A stretch of DNA of 39,986 nucleotides, taken from Actinomadura sp. 6K520 (lineage in GTDB: Bacteria > Actinomycetota > Actinomycetes > Streptosporangiales > Streptosporangiaceae). The DNA lies in the NCBI RefSeq assembly GCF_004349245.1, contig NZ_SMLC01000061.1, positions 1 through 39,986 on the forward strand, given 5' to 3'. Within the stretch, counting starts at the first letter, position 1; each line of letters opens with the position of its first letter. Below are positions 24,628 through 32,166 of the stretch, piece after piece. The position numbers were made by a program, and so were the translations under genes. The notes beneath the pieces were generated by a model that saw only the letters and a program-made list of their open reading frames with translations, ran no database searches and was not told where the DNA came from.

Positions 24628-24739
24628 CCGGTGGGGCAAAGCCGAAGGCGAGCCCCACCGGGAAGATCGCGAAGCGATGCCGCGCTCGCACAGGCCAGGT
24701 CACGGAGCGAGCGCTAGCGAGTGCAGTGGGCCTGGCCTG
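24628..24739. repeat. Two further stem-loops in a GCGAGC-rich tail
   Basis: CCGGTGGGG (24628-24636) pairs with CCCCACCGG (24653-24661), and CAGGCCAGG (24691-24699) pairs with CCTGGCCTG (24731-24739). The first reuses the CCGGTGGGG word of the neighbouring 21-bp stem, so the two may come from one duplicated element. The loop of the second contains GAGCGAGCGCTAGCGAG. The stretch 24497-24746 has no gene and ends at the convergent DUF4235 stop. Confidence 0.6.
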
Positions 24740-24746
24740 CATGGAC

Positions 24747-25034
24747 TCAGCTTTTCGGCCTGAGGTGGACCGGGAGTTCGCCGGTGCCCTTGACCCACTG
24801 GTTGGCCACGGCACGGGTGGCCAGGACCCGCGAGATCTCCATGCCGACGCCCATCACCACGGCCCAGCCGAGCGCCTCCATCAGGTCCACGTCGGGGGAC
24901 TCGGGGTTGGTCGGCGGTTCCTTGCCGGTGGTCTTCTTCCAGGCCGCCGTGATCACTTTCCTCGCGACGAAGCCGCCTGCGAAGGCCGCGGCACCGGCCA
25001 TCACCTTCCAGCCGATATCGCCTTTGTCCGCCAT
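24747..25034 (-). CDS. DUF4235 small membrane protein
   Basis: This 95-residue protein matches DUF4235, a short actinobacterial family. It starts MADKGDIGWKVMAGAAAFAGG with a first hydrophobic helix, followed by VARKVITAAWKKTTGKEPP, a second hydrophobic stretch ALGWAVVMGVGMEISRVLA and a C-terminal basic region. Two membrane helices are likely. The role is unknown. The ATG at 25034 has GGAGG upstream. It is divergent from valS with a 127-bp gap. Confidence 0.88.
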   Translation of the reverse strand: MADKGDIGWKVMAGAAAFAGGFVARKVITAAWKKTTGKEPPTNPESPDVDLMEALGWAVVMGVGMEISRVLATRAVANQWVKGTGELPVHLRPKS

Positions 25035-25161
25035 GATCGTCCTCCACTCGGTCGGTGTCTCCGACGCTATCGGAACCGCCCGCCACCGGCGGTCGAGCCG
25101 TTCGCCGCGTCGGCGCCGGTAATCGTCATGCGGCGGGGGCCGATGTCAATACCATTGGCCC

Positions 25162-27681
25162 ATGACAGAGCAGCCGCGTACTCCGCACATCCCTTCCAAG
25201 CCCTCCCTGGACGGCCTGGAGGACAAGTGGGTACGCGCCTGGGACGACGACGGCGTCTATAGGTTCGACCGCACACGGCCGCGCGGTGAGGTCTACTCGA
25301 TCGACACCCCGCCGCCCACCGTGAGCGGTTCCCTCCATGTCGGCCACGTCTTCTCCTACACCCACACCGACGCCGTCGCGCGGTTCCACCGCATGCGCGG
25401 TCGGGCGGTCTTCTACCCCATGGGATGGGACGATAACGGCCTGCCGACCGAGCGCCGCGTCCAGAACCACTTCGGTGTCCGGTGCGACCCGTCCCTTCCG
25501 TACGACCCCGACTTCGAGCCGCCGGCCAAGCCCGACCCGAAACGGCAGCTCCCGGTGTCGCGGCGCAACTTCATCGAGCTGTGCGAGCGGCTCACCGAGG
25601 TCGACGAGAAGGCTTTCGAGGAGATCTGGCGCCGCGTCGGCCTGTCGGTCGACTGGGGGCTGCTGTACACGACGATCGGGGACGTCTCCCGGATGGCGTC
25701 CCAGCGCGCGTTCCTGCGCAACCTGGCGCGCGGTGAGGCGTACGTCTCCGAAGCGCCGACGCTCTGGGACGTCACGTTCCGGACGGCCGTCGCCCAGGCC
25801 GAACTTGAGGACCGCGAGCAGCCCGGCGCCTTCTACCGGATCCGGTTCCACGGGGACGAGCGGCCGGTCTACATCGAGACGACGCGTCCCGAGCTGCTGC
25901 CCGCGTGTGTCGCGCTGGTCGCGCACCCCGATGACGAGCGCTACCGGGAGCTGTTCGGGACGACCGTCCGCACGCCGCTGTTCGGCGTGGACGTCCCGGT
26001 CGTCGCGCACCGGCTGGCCGAGCCCGACAAGGGCTCCGGCATCGCGATGATCTGCACGTTCGGCGACGTCACGGACGTTACGTGGTGGCGCGAGCTGGAC
26101 CTGCCGACCCGCGCGATCGTGGGCTGGGACGGACGGCTGGCCGCCGACCCGCCGCAGGGCGTCCCCGCGGACCCCTACGGCGAGCTGGCCGGCAAGACGG
26201 TGTTCTCCGCCAAGGAACGCGTCGTGGAGATGCTGCGCGAGTCCGGCGACCTGGACGGCGAGCCCCGGAAGATCAGCCGCCCGGTGAAGTTCTACGAGCG
26301 GGGCAGCAAGCCCCTGGAGATCGTCACGACCCGGCAGTGGTACATCCGCAACGGCGGGCGTGACGCGGGGCTGCGCGCCGAGATGATCGCGCGCGGCCGG
26401 GAGCTGGAGTGGCATCCCGGCTACATGCGGGCCCGCTACGAGAACTGGGTCGAGGGCCTGAACGGCGACTGGCTGATCTCCCGGCAGCGGTTCTTCGGCG
26501 TGCCGATCCCCGTCTGGTACCCCCTGGACGAGGCCGGCGAGCCCCGCTATGACGAGCCGATCACGCCGCCGGAGGACGCGCTGCCCGTCGACCCGTCGTC
26601 CGACGTCCCGCCGGGATACACCGAGGACCAGCGGGGCAGGCCGGGCGGCTTCGCCGGCGATCCCGACGTGATGGACACGTGGGCGACGTCGTCGCTGACC
26701 CCGCAGATCGCGGGCGGCTGGGAGCGCGACGCAGACCTGTTCGGCCGGGTGTTCCCCTACGACCTGCGCCCCCAGGCGCACGACATCATCCGGACGTGGC
26801 TGTTCTCCACGGTCGTCCGCGCGCATCTGGAGCACGGCTCGCTGCCGTGGAAGGGCACGGCGCTGTCGGGGTGGATCCTCGACCCGGACCGCAAGAAGAT
26901 GTCGAAGTCGAAGGGCAACGTCGTCACGCCGATCGACCTGCTGCGCGAGTACGGCTCCGACGCCGTCCGCTACTGGGCGGCCAACGGCCGCCCGGGGACC
27001 GACACCGCGTTCGACACCGGCCAGATCAAGGTCGGCCGGCGGCTCGCCATCAAGATCCTCAACGCCTCGAAGTTCGTGCTGGGCCTCGGCGAGGTCCGGC
27101 AGGAGGCGCCGGTGACGCAGCCGCTGGACAAGGCGATGCTTGCGGCGCTGTCCAACGTCGTCCGGGACGCGACAGAGGCGTTCGAGGGCTACGACTACAC
27201 GCGGGCCCTGGAACGCACAGAGCGGTTCTTCTGGGAGTTCTGCGACGACTACCTGGAGCTCGTCAAGACCCGCGCCTACGGGGACGGGGCGGACGCGGAG
27301 TCGGCGCGGGCGGCGCTGCGCACGGCGCTGTCGGCCCTGCTGCGCCTGTTCGCGCCGATCCTGCCGTTCGTGACCGAGGAGGTCTGGTCGTGGTGGCGGC
27401 GCGGGTCGGTGCACACGGCGCCGTGGCCGTCCCCGGCCGAGCTGCCGCCCGGCGGGGACCCCGCCGTCCTCGCCGCGACCGGTGAGGCGCTGCGGCAGGT
27501 GCGCAAGGCCAAGTCGGCGGCGAAGGCGTCGATGCGGGCCGACGTCTCGCGCGCCGTCGTCCGCGGCGCCGAGGTGCTGCGGATCTCCCGCCCGGATCTG
27601 GCCGCGGCCGGCCGGATCGCCGACCTGACGCTGGAGGACGCCCCCGCCGACCTGACCGTCGACGTCGTCCTCGCCCCCTGA
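25162..27681 (+). CDS. valS: Valyl-tRNA synthetase, non-canonical (WDDNGLPTE) type
   Basis: This 839-residue class Ia synthetase charges tRNA-Val. The HIGH motif is HVGH (residues 59-62, in PPTVSGSLHVGHVFSY) and KMSKS is at 579-583. An editing (CP1) domain lies between, with ETTRPELLPACVALVAHPDD. Position ~90 has GWDDNGLPTERRVQ rather than the GxDHAGIATQ of ordinary bacterial ValRS, which places it with the archaeal/rickettsial-like group. It also lacks the long C-terminal coiled coil of the Escherichia coli type. No ribosome site lies within 20 bases of ATG 25162, but TACCAT at 25150-25155 could be a -10 box giving a leaderless mRNA. An ordinary valS could exist elsewhere in the genome; this window cannot say. 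Confidence 0.93.
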   Translation: MTEQPRTPHIPSKPSLDGLEDKWVRAWDDDGVYRFDRTRPRGEVYSIDTPPPTVSGSLHVGHVFSYTHTDAVARFHRMRGRAVFYPMGWDDNGLPTERRVQNHFGVRCDPSLPYDPDFEPPAKPDPKRQLPVSRRNFIELCERLTEVDEKAFEEIWRRVGLSVDWGLLYTTIGDVSRMASQRAFLRNLARGEAYVSEAPTLWDVTFRTAVAQAELEDREQPGAFYRIRFHGDERPVYIETTRPELLPACVALVAHPDDERYRELFGTTVRTPLFGVDVPVVAHRLAEPDKGSGIAMICTFGDVTDVTWWRELDLPTRAIVGWDGRLAADPPQGVPADPYGELAGKTVFSAKERVVEMLRESGDLDGEPRKISRPVKFYERGSKPLEIVTTRQWYIRNGGRDAGLRAEMIARGRELEWHPGYMRARYENWVEGLNGDWLISRQRFFGVPIPVWYPLDEAGEPRYDEPITPPEDALPVDPSSDVPPGYTEDQRGRPGGFAGDPDVMDTWATSSLTPQIAGGWERDADLFGRVFPYDLRPQAHDIIRTWLFSTVVRAHLEHGSLPWKGTALSGWILDPDRKKMSKSKGNVVTPIDLLREYGSDAVRYWAANGRPGTDTAFDTGQIKVGRRLAIKILNASKFVLGLGEVRQEAPVTQPLDKAMLAALSNVVRDATEAFEGYDYTRALERTERFFWEFCDDYLELVKTRAYGDGADAESARAALRTALSALLRLFAPILPFVTEEVWSWWRRGSVHTAPWPSPAELPPGGDPAVLAATGEALRQVRKAKSAAKASMRADVSRAVVRGAEVLRISRPDLAAAGRIADLTLEDAPADLTVDVVLAP

Positions 27682-27687
27682 CCAGCA

Positions 27688-27719
27688 CCCCCGGCCGCCG
27701 CGCCCGCGGCGGCCGGGGG
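27688..27719. terminator. Bidirectional hairpin between valS and P450
   Basis: CCCCCGGCCGCCGCG (27688-27702) and CGCGGCGGCCGGGGG (27705-27719) are exact reverse complements. With a four-base loop the stem is 14 bp. It starts 6 bases after the valS stop and ends 6 bases before the P450 stop, so it can serve both convergent genes. Confidence 0.8.
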
Positions 27720-27725
27720 CGGCGG

Positions 27726-29012
27726 TCACACCTTGCAGGGCAGGTGCTTGATCCCGTTGATGAAGCTGGAGAAGAGCCGGTCGGGCTCCGCGGTGGCACG
27801 GATCTCCGGGACGCGCGTGAACAGCTCCCGGAACATCACCGTGATCTCCCTGCGCGCCAGGTTGGCGCCCATGCAGAAGTGCGGGCCGGGGCCCCCGAAC
27901 CCCACGTGCGGGTTGGGGGAGCGGGTGATGTCGAAGACGTCGGGCTCGGTGAACACCGTCTCGTCCCGGTTGGCGGAGTTGTAGAAGAGCAGGACCTTGT
28001 CGCCGGTCTTGTACCGGTGGCCGTTCATCTCGTACTCCCGGGTCACCGTCCTGCGGAACTGGATGACCGGCGTGGACATCCGGACGATCTCCTCCACGGC
28101 CCCGGGCATGTGCCTGTCGAAGTCCTCCAGCAGCAGGGCGCGCTGCTCCGGGTTGTCGGTGAGCAGCTTGAGGCCGTGCGACATGGCGTTCCGTGTCGTC
28201 TCGTTCCCGGCCACCACGAGCAGGATGAAGAACGAGCCGATCTCCTGGTCGGTCAGCCGCTCGCCGTCGACGTCGGCGGAGACCAGCGCGGAGACCAGGT
28301 CGTCGCCGGGCCGCCGGCGCCGCTTGCGGGCCAGCTTCATCGCCAGGTGGTTCAGCTCGTACCCGGCGACCATCACCTTGAGGAGCCCGTAGAGGGCGCC
28401 GAGGCGGGTGATGCCGTCGCGGGTGTAGTCCCTGCCGCCGCTGTACTCGGGGTCGCCGAGGCCGAGGATGATGTTCGTCCGGTCGTACACCATCGGGCGG
28501 ACGCTTTCGGGGATGCCCATCATGTCGCAGATGACCTGGAGGGGGAGCCGGGCGGCGACGTCGGTGACGAAGTCCGCCGATCCCTTGCCGATCAGGTCGT
28601 CCACGATCCGGGTCGCGGTCGCCTGGAGGTCGGTCTCCATCTTCGCCAGGATGCGCGGGGTGAACGCCCGCGACACGATCCGCCGGATCTTGGCGTGCCG
28701 GGGATCGTCCATGTTGATCATCGAGCCGAAGTAGCGGGCGAGGTAGCCCGGCAGGTCGGCGATGCTGTTGGAGCAGGGCTCGCTGCTGAAGACCTCCGGG
28801 GTGCGGCTGGCCTCGACCACGTCGGCGTGCCTGGCCAGCGCGTAGAAGCCGGGACCGGTCTTGACGAACGGCAGCTTCAGCTCCGGGAAGAACGCCGGGT
28901 GGTCCAGTTGCCGCAGCCGCGTGAACGCCGCCATGCGCTGTTCGGGGGGGAGCGCCCAGAACTTCAGGTTCGACAGGTTGCCGTCGACCGTGTCCCGCGC
29001 CGTGGTCGTCAT
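27726..29012 (-). CDS. Cytochrome P450 (CYP124/125-like)
   Basis: This 428-residue haem monooxygenase has the I-helix oxygen-binding motif VVAGNETTRNA, the K-helix EEIVR, and the haem loop FGGPGPHFCMGANLARRE, whose Cys380 is the iron ligand. The N-terminal block FWALPPEQRMAAFTRLRQLD and the MINMDDPRHAKIRRIVSRAF stretch resemble the CYP124/125/142 group of actinobacteria. That group hydroxylates steroid side chains or methyl-branched lipids; this substrate guess is inference. I prefer ATG 29012 because AAGGTGG lies about ten bases upstream. A GTG three codons earlier is too close to it. No ferredoxin or reductase gene is adjacent, so it would rely on partners elsewhere. It lies 107 bp downstream of the Mau-like cluster on the same strand. 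Confidence 0.93.
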   Translation of the reverse strand: MTTTARDTVDGNLSNLKFWALPPEQRMAAFTRLRQLDHPAFFPELKLPFVKTGPGFYALARHADVVEASRTPEVFSSEPCSNSIADLPGYLARYFGSMINMDDPRHAKIRRIVSRAFTPRILAKMETDLQATATRIVDDLIGKGSADFVTDVAARLPLQVICDMMGIPESVRPMVYDRTNIILGLGDPEYSGGRDYTRDGITRLGALYGLLKVMVAGYELNHLAMKLARKRRRRPGDDLVSALVSADVDGERLTDQEIGSFFILLVVAGNETTRNAMSHGLKLLTDNPEQRALLLEDFDRHMPGAVEEIVRMSTPVIQFRRTVTREYEMNGHRYKTGDKVLLFYNSANRDETVFTEPDVFDITRSPNPHVGFGGPGPHFCMGANLARREITVMFRELFTRVPEIRATAEPDRLFSSFINGIKHLPCKV

Positions 29013-29119
29013 GCCGGGCACCCACCTTCGCAGCCGTACTCAGAATCTCGTTCGGTTTCTATCGAATCGGGGTCCAATGAGGACGTCAAGCAAACCGGGC
29101 GATCTCCCTGGAGCGGGTG

Positions 29120-29674
29120 TCAGAGCAGCAGGAGGGCGAAGGCGGCCGGAATCGCCAGTGCGGCGGTGGTCCTGACGGCCGGCATGCGGACCGCCAGGAC
29201 GGTGCCCCGGTGCGCGTCCCGGGCCAGATAGGCGAGGACGGCGCTCAGGGCGCGTCCCGCGCCGAAGGCGGTACCGGTGCCTAGGGTGGCGGCCGGGCCC
29301 TGGTGGCTGAGCAGGAGCGCCAGCGCCAGGACGTACGGGCTGCCGGCGGAGACATAGGTCCGCACGCCCGTGCCGAGTTCGAAGCCGAACCGCAGCGAGC
29401 CGCGGCGCAGCCTGGTCTGCAGGACCTCAGGCGGGATCTGCCGGGCGTTCTGCGGAAGCGGGACGCGGATCATGCCGAGCTCGCGGGCCGCGCCGAGGAC
29501 GGCCACGCCCACGATCGCGACCGTCCGCGCGGACGGCGGCAGCGGCGCGGCGAGGCCGGACAGCAACCAGATCACCGCCGCGCTGAGGGTGCCCCCGGCC
29601 AGCAGCCCGAGGGTGAAGACGGCCAGGACCTCGCCCTGCCGTACGGGAGCCCGCCAACCTGGCGAGAACAGCAC
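29120..29674 (-). CDS. Polytopic membrane protein of the Mau-like cluster
   Basis: This 184-residue protein has about five hydrophobic segments, including VLAVFTLGLLAGGTLSAAVI, TVAIVGVAVLGAAREL, SPYVLALALLLSH, GTAFGAGRALSAVLAYLA and TTAALAIPAAFALLLL. The loop RVPLPQNARQIPPEV and the following RRGSLRFGFELGTGVRTYVS look conserved in style, but I cannot name the family. It might be a CcdA-like carrier of reducing power, based only on segment layout and on the redox genes next to it. The likely start is GTG 29674 with no good ribosome site. The upstream 18-base gap to the preceding small gene suggests coupling. Position as the last gene before the P450 suggests it belongs to the cluster. Confidence 0.6.
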   Translation of the reverse strand: MLFSPGWRAPVRQGEVLAVFTLGLLAGGTLSAAVIWLLSGLAAPLPPSARTVAIVGVAVLGAARELGMIRVPLPQNARQIPPEVLQTRLRRGSLRFGFELGTGVRTYVSAGSPYVLALALLLSHQGPAATLGTGTAFGAGRALSAVLAYLARDAHRGTVLAVRMPAVRTTAALAIPAAFALLLL

Positions 29675-29692
29675 GGACTCGCTGTTGCGCGT

Positions 29693-29860
29693 TCAAACGC
29701 TGCCGGACAGCGAGAACCCCGCGAGCGCCCCGATCGACGCCCAGCACAGGACGGACGCGTCGAGCGCGGCCGCGGCGACGGCCAGCAGCGCCAGGGCCGC
29801 GGCGGGCGGCAGCGGGTCGGCCAGGCCCCGCCGCACGCGCCCGGCCGTCAGTTCTTGCAC
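29693..29860 (-). CDS. Possible 55-residue membrane peptide
   Basis: A GTG at 29860, inside the end of the MauA-like gene, opens a 55-codon frame. It reads MQELTAGRVRRGLADPLPP and then one or two hydrophobic helices (AAALALLAVAAAALDASVL; WASIGALAGFSLSGSV). The overlap of 13 bases with the upstream gene and the tight gap to the next one fit an operon gene. No clear ribosome site is seen, and GC-rich frames of this size also arise by chance. It fills what would otherwise be a 173-bp gap in a cluster with overlapping genes. Confidence 0.35.
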   Translation of the reverse strand: MQELTAGRVRRGLADPLPPAAALALLAVAAAALDASVLCWASIGALAGFSLSGSV

Positions 29861-30450
29861 GTCACCGCTTTGCGGCAGATGGTCTTGTACCAGTTGCCCT
29901 TCTTGGACTTCTTCCAGCCGTCATGGCAGCGCCAGGTGACGCCCTTCTTGCACTTGCCGCAGCTCTTCGCGTACGCCCAGAGCCACCCGTCGTAGCCGCC
30001 GCTGTAGCACTGGCTGGGACGCAGCTTGTACCAGCCCGGATGCGAGACGCCCGACTTGTGGAAGCCCTTGTACTTGCCGCTCGTCCGGCAGCACCAGCTG
30101 CACGCGTAGCTCGGCCCGCAGCCGGGGGAGCAGTTGTGGCCGGCCGCGTACGACGGGCACCGCGGATAGATGTCGTAGTAGCCGACCAGCTGGAAACCGG
30201 ACGCCACCGCCTCCCGCGCGGGCGGGAAGACGCCGAGGGCCTTCAGCCCGGCGGTGGCGCCGGCGGCGAACAGGCCGGTGAGGATGCTGCGCCGCGCCGG
30301 GCGGAGCGTCGGCCCGTCCGGCGGGACGGGGCGGCGGCGGGCGCGCCGCGCTCCGGGGGGGCGCGGGCCGCGCAGCGGCGGGATGTCCGCCAGCTCGATC
30401 ACCGGCCCGGTGGCGGGACCGGCGGGCGGCTCGGTCATCGGCTCGGTCAT
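29848..30450 (-). CDS. Tat-exported 12-cysteine protein, MauA (methylamine dehydrogenase light chain)-like
   Basis: This 200-residue protein starts at ATG 30450 (overlapping the MauD-like stop as ATGA, with GGAGG eight bases upstream). A Pro/Arg-rich leader of 50 residues precedes a twin-arginine signal, ARRSILTGLFAAGATAG (RR at 53-54). The mature part holds exactly 12 cysteines (98, 107, 111, 117, 120, 121, 148, 164, 167, 175, 192, 198) and seven tryptophans (119, 140, 156, 158, 173, 179, 187). The methylamine dehydrogenase light chain also has 12 cysteines in six disulfides and is Tat-exported. QCYSGGYDGWLWAYAKSCG here resembles its SCYNPTDGQSYLIAYRDCCG. The tryptophans could supply a tryptophan-derived cofactor, but cysteine spacing differs and no heavy-chain gene is present. 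The MauA assignment is inference. Confidence 0.65.
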   Translation of the reverse strand: MTEPMTEPPAGPATGPVIELADIPPLRGPRPPGARRARRRPVPPDGPTLRPARRSILTGLFAAGATAGLKALGVFPPAREAVASGFQLVGYYDIYPRCPSYAAGHNCSPGCGPSYACSWCCRTSGKYKGFHKSGVSHPGWYKLRPSQCYSGGYDGWLWAYAKSCGKCKKGVTWRCHDGWKKSKKGNWYKTICRKAVTCKN

Positions 30451-30929
30451 CGGGTCGCCTCCAGGGTCAGCTCGCGGAGGGCCTCGGGGGAGCCCACGGG
30501 TTCGGCGGCCCGCACCCGCCCGTCGTCGCCGACGAGCACGGCGAACGGAGTGGCGGGTACGCCGTATTCGGCGAACAGGCCGTCCTGCTCTCCGGAGAGC
30601 ACGCTCGCGCCGGGCGGGACGCCGTCGGCGGGCGGGCCCGCGAAGACCGCGTGCAGCGGGCCGCCCGGCACCGGGCCGTCCGGGGAGGCGGCGGCGGCCA
30701 GCACCTCGGTGCACACGCCGCAGTCGCGGTCCAGGAAGAGCACCAGGCCCGGCCCGAGCCGGTCGAACGCGGGCGCGGCCGTGCCGGGCGCCGGCCCGAG
30801 CCCGGTCCGGTGCCGGGCCGGGGCTCCCCGGCTCAGCGCGTGCACCTGCCGGACCAGCCCGGCGACCACCAGTGCGAGCAGCAGGATCGCCACCCACGAC
30901 AGCAGCAGCGCGCTGTTCTGGAAGCTCAT
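30447..30929 (-). CDS. MauD-like membrane-anchored thioredoxin-fold protein
   Basis: This 160-residue protein has one N-terminal membrane helix (about 8-27: LLLSWVAILLLALVVAGLV) and a short thioredoxin-like domain. The redox site is CGVC at residues 70-73 in LFLDRDCGVCTEVL, and the cis-proline region is YGVPATPFAVLVGDDG. This is the layout of MauD, which helps form disulfides in the methylamine dehydrogenase light chain. The ATG at 30929 overlaps the MauE-like stop (ATGA), and its own stop overlaps the MauA-like start (ATGA). It probably acts outside the membrane on the 12-cysteine protein encoded next. Confidence 0.8.
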   Translation of the reverse strand: MSFQNSALLLSWVAILLLALVVAGLVRQVHALSRGAPARHRTGLGPAPGTAAPAFDRLGPGLVLFLDRDCGVCTEVLAAAASPDGPVPGGPLHAVFAGPPADGVPPGASVLSGEQDGLFAEYGVPATPFAVLVGDDGRVRAAEPVGSPEALRELTLEATR

Positions 30930-31471
30930 CCGGCGGGCCTCCTCTCCTCGGTCGTGCTCTCCACGGTCATGGCGCGCGGGAGCGTCCACAGCAGCACCGC
31001 GAACGCCAGTCCCGCCGTGCCGGTGACGGTCAGCTCGAAGGGCGCGGGGCCCGCGGGCAGGCCGTGCAGGGCGCCCGCCAGGGCCAGGGCGGCGAGGGCG
31101 GCGGCCCGTCCCGCGACCCAGCCGGTCATGGGGGTGTCGCCGCCCGCGCAGCCGCACGGGACGCCGCGCCGGGTCCGAGCCACGTACGTCCCGTAGCCCG
31201 CGTACAGGCCGAACAGGACGGCCGCCGCGGCGGACGCCGCGCGCATGGGCCCGTCCGTCCAGCGCAGCAGCGCCACCGCGCCGCCCGCTCCGGCGAGGGC
31301 CTCCGCGCCGATCACGGCGGCCGCCACCGGCCCGGTGACGGCGCGGGGGAGCGTGCCGTGCGCCCGCAGCGCCGCCGCGAGCCGGCCGGGCCTGCGCACC
31401 TGCCCGGCCGCCGACAGCAGCAGCACGAGCGGGACCGCGACCGCCGCGATCCCCGCGAGCGCCCCGGTCAC
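30926..31471 (-). CDS. MauE/DoxX-type redox membrane protein
   Basis: This 181-residue polytopic protein has four or five hydrophobic segments. The family motif CGCAG is at residues 106-110 (GVPCGCAGGDTP), between the second and third pairs of helices. MauE-type proteins carry a comparable CGCxG pair and are thought to relay electrons for disulfide formation by MauD. N-terminal landmarks AGQVRRPGRLAAALRAHG match MauE-family proteins of actinobacteria. The start is GTG 31471, overlapping the upstream stop (GTGA), and it is coupled downstream to the MauD-like gene by ATGA. Confidence 0.82.
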   Translation of the reverse strand: MTGALAGIAAVAVPLVLLLSAAGQVRRPGRLAAALRAHGTLPRAVTGPVAAAVIGAEALAGAGGAVALLRWTDGPMRAASAAAAVLFGLYAGYGTYVARTRRGVPCGCAGGDTPMTGWVAGRAAALAALALAGALHGLPAGPAPFELTVTGTAGLAFAVLLWTLPRAMTVESTTEERRPAG

Positions 31472-32166
31472 CGGATCGCCTGGACCGACAGGCCGGCCAG
31501 GCGCCGCGGGACCTCCCGCACCCGGTCCTCCTCGGGCAGGACGGTCACCAGCAGCGACCTCAGCGCGAGCAGGAAGTAGGGGCCCTGGCCCTCGATCACG
31601 TCCTGGAACAGCTCCCCGCCCGCGACCGGCGCGCCGCGCCACGAGGGGAGCCGCCGGCGTGTCCGCTGGTTCAGCGCGGTGATCTCCAGGAGCCCGAGGC
31701 CCGGGACCTCCTTGACCATCTCGGCGGGCTCGGGACGCCGGGCCCGGCCGCGCGGGACGGCGGTGATCCCGTCGGGGTGCTCGGTCAGCCGCAGCGTGCC
31801 GAAGAACGCCACCGCGTCCGCGGGACGCGCGTGGTACAGGTGCGTGAAGACCGCGTGGCGGCGGCCCTCCCACACGGCCGCGAGGACGGGGTCGCTGACC
31901 CCCGTCTCGGCGTCGCGGGCCGCCGTCCGGCCCACCCGGAGCCGTCCGCCCTGCATCCGGAACTCCTGCTCGAACCGGTCGAGCCCGATGTCCGCTGCCC
32001 AGGCCAGGGCGTCCGCGCGGGTGCCGCTGGAGATCTCGTGGAGCCGCCCGCCGTCGGCGATCCGCGCCACCGACGTGCAGGGCCGCCGGAGATCCTGGGC
32101 ACCGGAGATCCGGACCCGCACGCCGTCGAGCGACCGGTGGGTGATGTTCATTCCGGGTGCGCTCAT
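31468..32166 (-). CDS. Unknown 232-residue protein heading the Mau-like cluster
   Basis: The ATG at 32166 has GAGAGGGGA upstream. The protein is soluble-looking, with no signal or membrane segment, and rich in Arg, Ala and Leu. Landmarks are ITHRSLDGVRVRISGAQDLR, GLDRFEQEFRMQGGRL, RRHAVFTHLYHARPADAVAFFG and GELFQDVIEGQGPYFLLALR. There is one cysteine (RRPCTS). I recognise no family and no catalytic motif. It leads four genes linked by 4-base overlaps and is therefore likely to act with them, in the cytoplasm, perhaps on the Tat precursor before export. That role is guesswork. Confidence 0.75.
   Translation of the reverse strand: MSAPGMNITHRSLDGVRVRISGAQDLRRPCTSVARIADGGRLHEISSGTRADALAWAADIGLDRFEQEFRMQGGRLRVGRTAARDAETGVSDPVLAAVWEGRRHAVFTHLYHARPADAVAFFGTLRLTEHPDGITAVPRGRARRPEPAEMVKEVPGLGLLEITALNQRTRRRLPSWRGAPVAGGELFQDVIEGQGPYFLLALRSLLVTVLPEEDRVREVPRRLAGLSVQAIR

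Noticed and set aside
24497..24746. Small open frames in the hairpin region after the hypothetical gene
   Set aside because: They arise from the inverted repeats, have no ribosome sites and no recognisable content.
25035..25161. T-box leader for valS
   Set aside because: The 127-bp gap is too short, lacks the T-box sequence, and valS seems leaderless.
29041..29065. KstR-like steroid regulator site upstream of the P450
   Set aside because: AGAATCTCGTTCGGTTTCT (29042-29060) has only short AGAA/TTCT arms and does not fit the KstR consensus.
27726..32166. Secondary-metabolite gene cluster around the P450
   Set aside because: No polyketide, peptide or terpene synthase is nearby. The P450 and the redox cluster alone do not make a biosynthetic cluster.
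29120..32166. Complete methylamine dehydrogenase operon
   Set aside because: No beta-propeller heavy chain, di-haem maturase or blue-copper acceptor is encoded in the window.
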